Of a stretch of 42,255 bases of DNA, positions 40,144 to 42,255 are shown piece after piece. Every line of letters starts with the position of its first letter. The first letter of the stretch is position 1. A program made the translations under genes and the position numbers. The DNA is from Streptomyces sp. NBRC 110035 (GTDB lineage: Bacteria; Actinomycetota; Actinomycetes; Streptomycetales; Streptomycetaceae): contig NZ_BBNN01000036.1 of assembly GCF_000829695.1 (NCBI RefSeq), positions 93,044 to 135,298 on the forward strand, given 5' to 3'. The notes beneath the pieces were generated by a model, which saw nothing but the letters and a program-made list of their open reading frames with translations, had not been told where the DNA came from and made no database searches.

Positions 40144-41548
40144 GAACCGCCTCCCGGGCAGCCGGGCGGGGAGACGTGTAGATCCTCTCGGCGGTGCCGT
40201 GAACGAGCCGCCGGGCGATGTCCTGGCCCATGGTGACGGCGTGGTCCATGTTGCCGATCTCGTAGCGCCAGGTGCCGAAACGTCCGCGCGAGTAGATCCC
40301 GTGGCTCTCCAGCCAGGGCTGGATGCGCGCGAGGGTCGTGTCCCGGCCGGTGGTCGGGACCGGGTAGGCGTACGGGATCAGCTCCAGGTGGCCGCTGACT
40401 CGCCGGGCACCGTCGGGAACCAGACCGCAGCGCCGCAGAGCCGTGTCGCACTCCTCGACCAGGGCGGCCTCGTCGAGGAGGGTTCCGGCGGGCAGCGACG
40501 TCTCGGTCATCCAGGCCGAGTACCGGCTGGGGTCGGAGTGAGGGACATTGGCCGGCGCGTACCGAGAGAAGTTCGTCGCCCGGTAGAACGGCGTCTCACG
40601 GCCGGGAAAGTACAGCCACGAACGCCTGTCGGTGGTCGGGGACTCGTAGCCGAGACCCACCATGGCCACGGTGGTGTGTTTCAGGGCCGTGGCGGCCTGG
40701 CGTACCTGCGCGGGTGCCCCGGCCGTCATCGCGACGAGCTGATCGAGCGCGCCAGTGGCCACCAGACTCCCGTAGGAGAGAACGGCGCCGTCGGAGGTCA
40801 GCAGGGTCTTCGCCGCTTCATCGATACGCAGGACGGCCTGCCCCGTCCGGACATCGCCGCGCAGGCGGGAGGCCAGCCGCTCCCAGATCGCGCCGGTGCC
40901 GCCCGACGCCGGGAAGGCGAACTGTGCGTTGGGGCCCCACCGGCTCGTTGACGTCGTTCCCGACGCCACCCTCCTTCGCGGCGCACTTGAGTCGGCGGGC
41001 GCGACCCGCTCCGCTATCCACGAGGAGGACATCTCGCTCAGGGCGGTGGCCCATACCTTGTGGTTGTACGGGGCGAAGAACTCTTCCACCAGGGCCGGAC
41101 CGTAGGTGGCCTCCAGCCACACGCCGAAGTCCGTTCCCGAAGAGGCAGGGCCGCGGGCCTGGGCCATGGCCAGATCGTCCAGGCACTTCTGGGCTTGCGC
41201 CCGGGGAAGGTGGTGCAGGTGCTGCTGGAAGGGGTAGGGAACCCACCGTCCGCTGTGCCGGACGAACGAGGAGCGCTCGTGGCGCAGCAGCTCATACGGC
41301 GCGAACAGCTCGTCCAGTAACGCGTCGAAGCTCTTCACTGTGGAGAACACGACGTGACCGCCGAGATCCCAGGTGAAGCCGGCCTCGTCGACGACCGAGG
41401 ATCCTAAGCCCCCGACCGTCTGCGCGGCCTCCAGCAGTACCCAGTCGCGGTGACCGAGGCGCTGGAGTTCGTGAGCGCACGCGAGTCCGCACGGTCCCCC
41501 ACCCAAGATCACCACCGGGACGGTGGTGCCTGCTCTGGTGTTCCTCAC
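40133..41548 (-). CDS. UDP-galactopyranose mutase-like FAD protein
   Basis: A 471-residue NAD(P)/FAD-binding flavoprotein and the first gene of the operon. GTG 41548, behind GAGGAGGAGA, puts the Rossmann motif VVILGGGPCGLACA at 12-25. The following EAAQTVGGLGSSVV and FTWDLGGHVVFSTVKSFD match UDP-galactopyranose mutase/protoporphyrinogen oxidase-like proteins, as do PYPFQQHLHHLP and the C-terminal GRFGTWRYEIGNMDHAVTMG. True mutases are about 370-390 residues, so this is a longer relative. It may interconvert pyranose/furanose nucleotide sugars or oxidise a substrate. Two TTA codons (48 and 77) make its translation bldA-dependent. Confidence 0.82.
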   Translation of the reverse strand: MRNTRAGTTVPVVILGGGPCGLACAHELQRLGHRDWVLLEAAQTVGGLGSSVVDEAGFTWDLGGHVVFSTVKSFDALLDELFAPYELLRHERSSFVRHSGRWVPYPFQQHLHHLPRAQAQKCLDDLAMAQARGPASSGTDFGVWLEATYGPALVEEFFAPYNHKVWATALSEMSSSWIAERVAPADSSAPRRRVASGTTSTSRWGPNAQFAFPASGGTGAIWERLASRLRGDVRTGQAVLRIDEAAKTLLTSDGAVLSYGSLVATGALDQLVAMTAGAPAQVRQAATALKHTTVAMVGLGYESPTTDRRSWLYFPGRETPFYRATNFSRYAPANVPHSDPSRYSAWMTETSLPAGTLLDEAALVEECDTALRRCGLVPDGARRVSGHLELIPYAYPVPTTGRDTTLARIQPWLESHGIYSRGRFGTWRYEIGNMDHAVTMGQDIARRLVHGTAERIYTSPRPAAREAVHGR

Positions 41549-41756
41549 GGCACTCTCCTCCTCGTGCGGCCGGAACTCAGTCGGTGACTGCCTCTCGGCC
41601 CGTTGTCCTCTTGGAGTTGGGTGCACATCTTGTGAGGGTGCGTCGTTGGGGTGATTCGTCAGGGTTCAGGTCTCGGTCGGGGGTTGCTGGTTCCTAGCCT
41701 CGTGGTGTCGAGTCCGGCTGTGGTGGGCGGGCGTTGAGCGAGGGTGGGTGGCATCT
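41549..41756. promoter_or_regulatory. Divergent promoter region of the 13-gene operon
   Basis: This 208-base gap separates the operon's first gene (leftward) from the coiled-coil gene (rightward), so it should hold the operon promoter. I could not identify a confident -35/-10 pair or operator by eye. Its base composition is slightly less GC-rich than the flanking genes. Confidence 0.4.
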
Positions 41757-42255
41757 GTGCCGTCGTTGATGGCTGCCTTGCAGGCCAGGGAAGACGAGGT
41801 CCGGGCGTCCGCGGCCGAGGTGCGGGCGCGGCTGGAGGTGTTGACCGCGGAGTTGGCTACGGCCGAGGAGCAGTTGGTGCGACTGCGGATCACGCGGGAG
41901 ACGGTGGAGGAGGTGTTGTCCTCACCGGTCGGCCCGGCGGTGCCGCCGGGGGTGGTGCTGGATACGGAGGGGGCGGTGCTGCCGCAGTTGGCGGAACTGG
42001 TGCCGGTGCTGTTGGCCGCCGAGGCGGCCGGGGACACGACGGTGACCTCCGAGCCGTATCGGCGGATCCTGATCGTGTTCGCCGAGGCGTCCGGGCCGTT
42101 GCGCTGCAAGGACGTGTGCGTCGGGGTGGGGTTGAGCACGGAGGCGAACCACACCGAGGGCATGCGTGGCAAGCTGAAGAAGCTGGTCGGGCGGGGGATC
42201 CTGGCCGAGGTGGAGCCGGGGTTGTTCGGGCTGGCCTGTCGGGCCGGTGCCCGGT
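41757..42255 (+). CDS. Coiled-coil/winged-helix-like protein (3' end outside window)
   Basis: From GTG 41757 (or ATG 41769) a plus-strand frame stays open to the window end, so 166 residues are visible. A GAGGGTGG stretch precedes it. Residues 1-60 are a strong coiled coil (LQAREDEVRASAAEVRARLE, VLTAELATAEEQLVRLRITR). After a Pro/Val hinge comes a domain like a winged helix (PYRRILIVFAEASGPLRCKD, GMRGKLKKLVGRGILAEVEP). It may be a DNA-binding or replicon-associated protein. I do not recognise the family. It is divergent from the operon and could regulate it, without direct evidence. Confidence 0.65.
   Translation, partial: MPSLMAALQAREDEVRASAAEVRARLEVLTAELATAEEQLVRLRITRETVEEVLSSPVGPAVPPGVVLDTEGAVLPQLAELVPVLLAAEAAGDTTVTSEPYRRILIVFAEASGPLRCKDVCVGVGLSTEANHTEGMRGKLKKLVGRGILAEVEPGLFGLACRAGAR

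Noticed and set aside
1..42255. CRISPR arrays, tRNA or rRNA genes
   Set aside because: No regularly spaced direct repeats of suitable length, and no tRNA-like cloverleaf or rRNA-like sequence was noticed. The only exact tandem repeat found is the 18-bp pair in a coding region.

Overview
The window is very GC-rich. Its genes start with GTG or ATG behind purine-rich Shine-Dalgarno sequences, GTGA/ATGA stop-start overlaps are frequent, and a few genes carry the rare TTA codon. This points to a Streptomyces (or close actinomycete) chromosome or large linear replicon. Several broken genes and an integrase suggest an accessory, recombining region. I see no tRNA, rRNA or CRISPR array.

Region 1 (1-8.4 kb) is ordinary Streptomyces content. 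It holds a secreted protein cut by the window edge, a frameshifted MFS transporter remnant, a small exported protein, IclR- and MarR-type regulators with good candidate operators, a DUF6332-like membrane protein, a geranylgeranyl-reductase-family flavoprotein, an M20 dipeptidase, and a P-loop kinase/Nudix fusion.

Region 2 (8.4-14.1 kb) is a scar. A tyrosine integrase on the minus strand runs head-on into the truncated 5' end of an acyl-CoA/AMP ligase. Downstream lies a compact polyketide/fatty-acid-like set: an intact ketosynthase, a ketosynthase-like partner without catalytic residues, and an unusual ACP-type II thioesterase fusion.

Region 3 (14.2-18 kb) has a deoxyribosyltransferase-like protein, an APH-fold kinase and two Nudix hydrolases. 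Region 4 (18-25.5 kb, plus strand) starts with an ABC exporter and a hairpin terminator. A tightly coupled operon follows: a 27-codon reading frame, APH-fold kinase, Nudix, MFS exporter, methyltransferase, methyltransferase-Nudix fusion and PIG-L deacetylase. Region 5 (25.4-27.9 kb) holds a GNAT gene coupled to a truncated TPR-type regulator, then a patchwork of gene fragments.

Region 6 (28-41.5 kb, minus strand) is the most interesting part: a 13-gene, almost gapless operon. In transcription order it encodes a UDP-galactopyranose-mutase-like flavoprotein, dual-specificity phosphatase, membrane family-2 glycosyltransferase, PLP decarboxylase with a large unassigned C-terminal part, APH-fold kinase, Nudix (frameshifted here), PrnB/DUF1864-like protein, GHMP kinase, SAM methyltransferase, an unrecognised (perhaps CYTH-like) protein, an HprK-like kinase, an APH-like protein with an altered catalytic loop, and a HAD phosphatase. 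Five TTA codons in four of these genes imply control by the bldA leucyl-tRNA, as in many Streptomyces specialised-metabolite clusters. I infer an undescribed pathway that decarboxylates an amino acid and builds a phosphorylated, glycosylated and methylated product, but the product cannot be named from sequence. A divergent coiled-coil/winged-helix-like gene leaves the window at the right edge.
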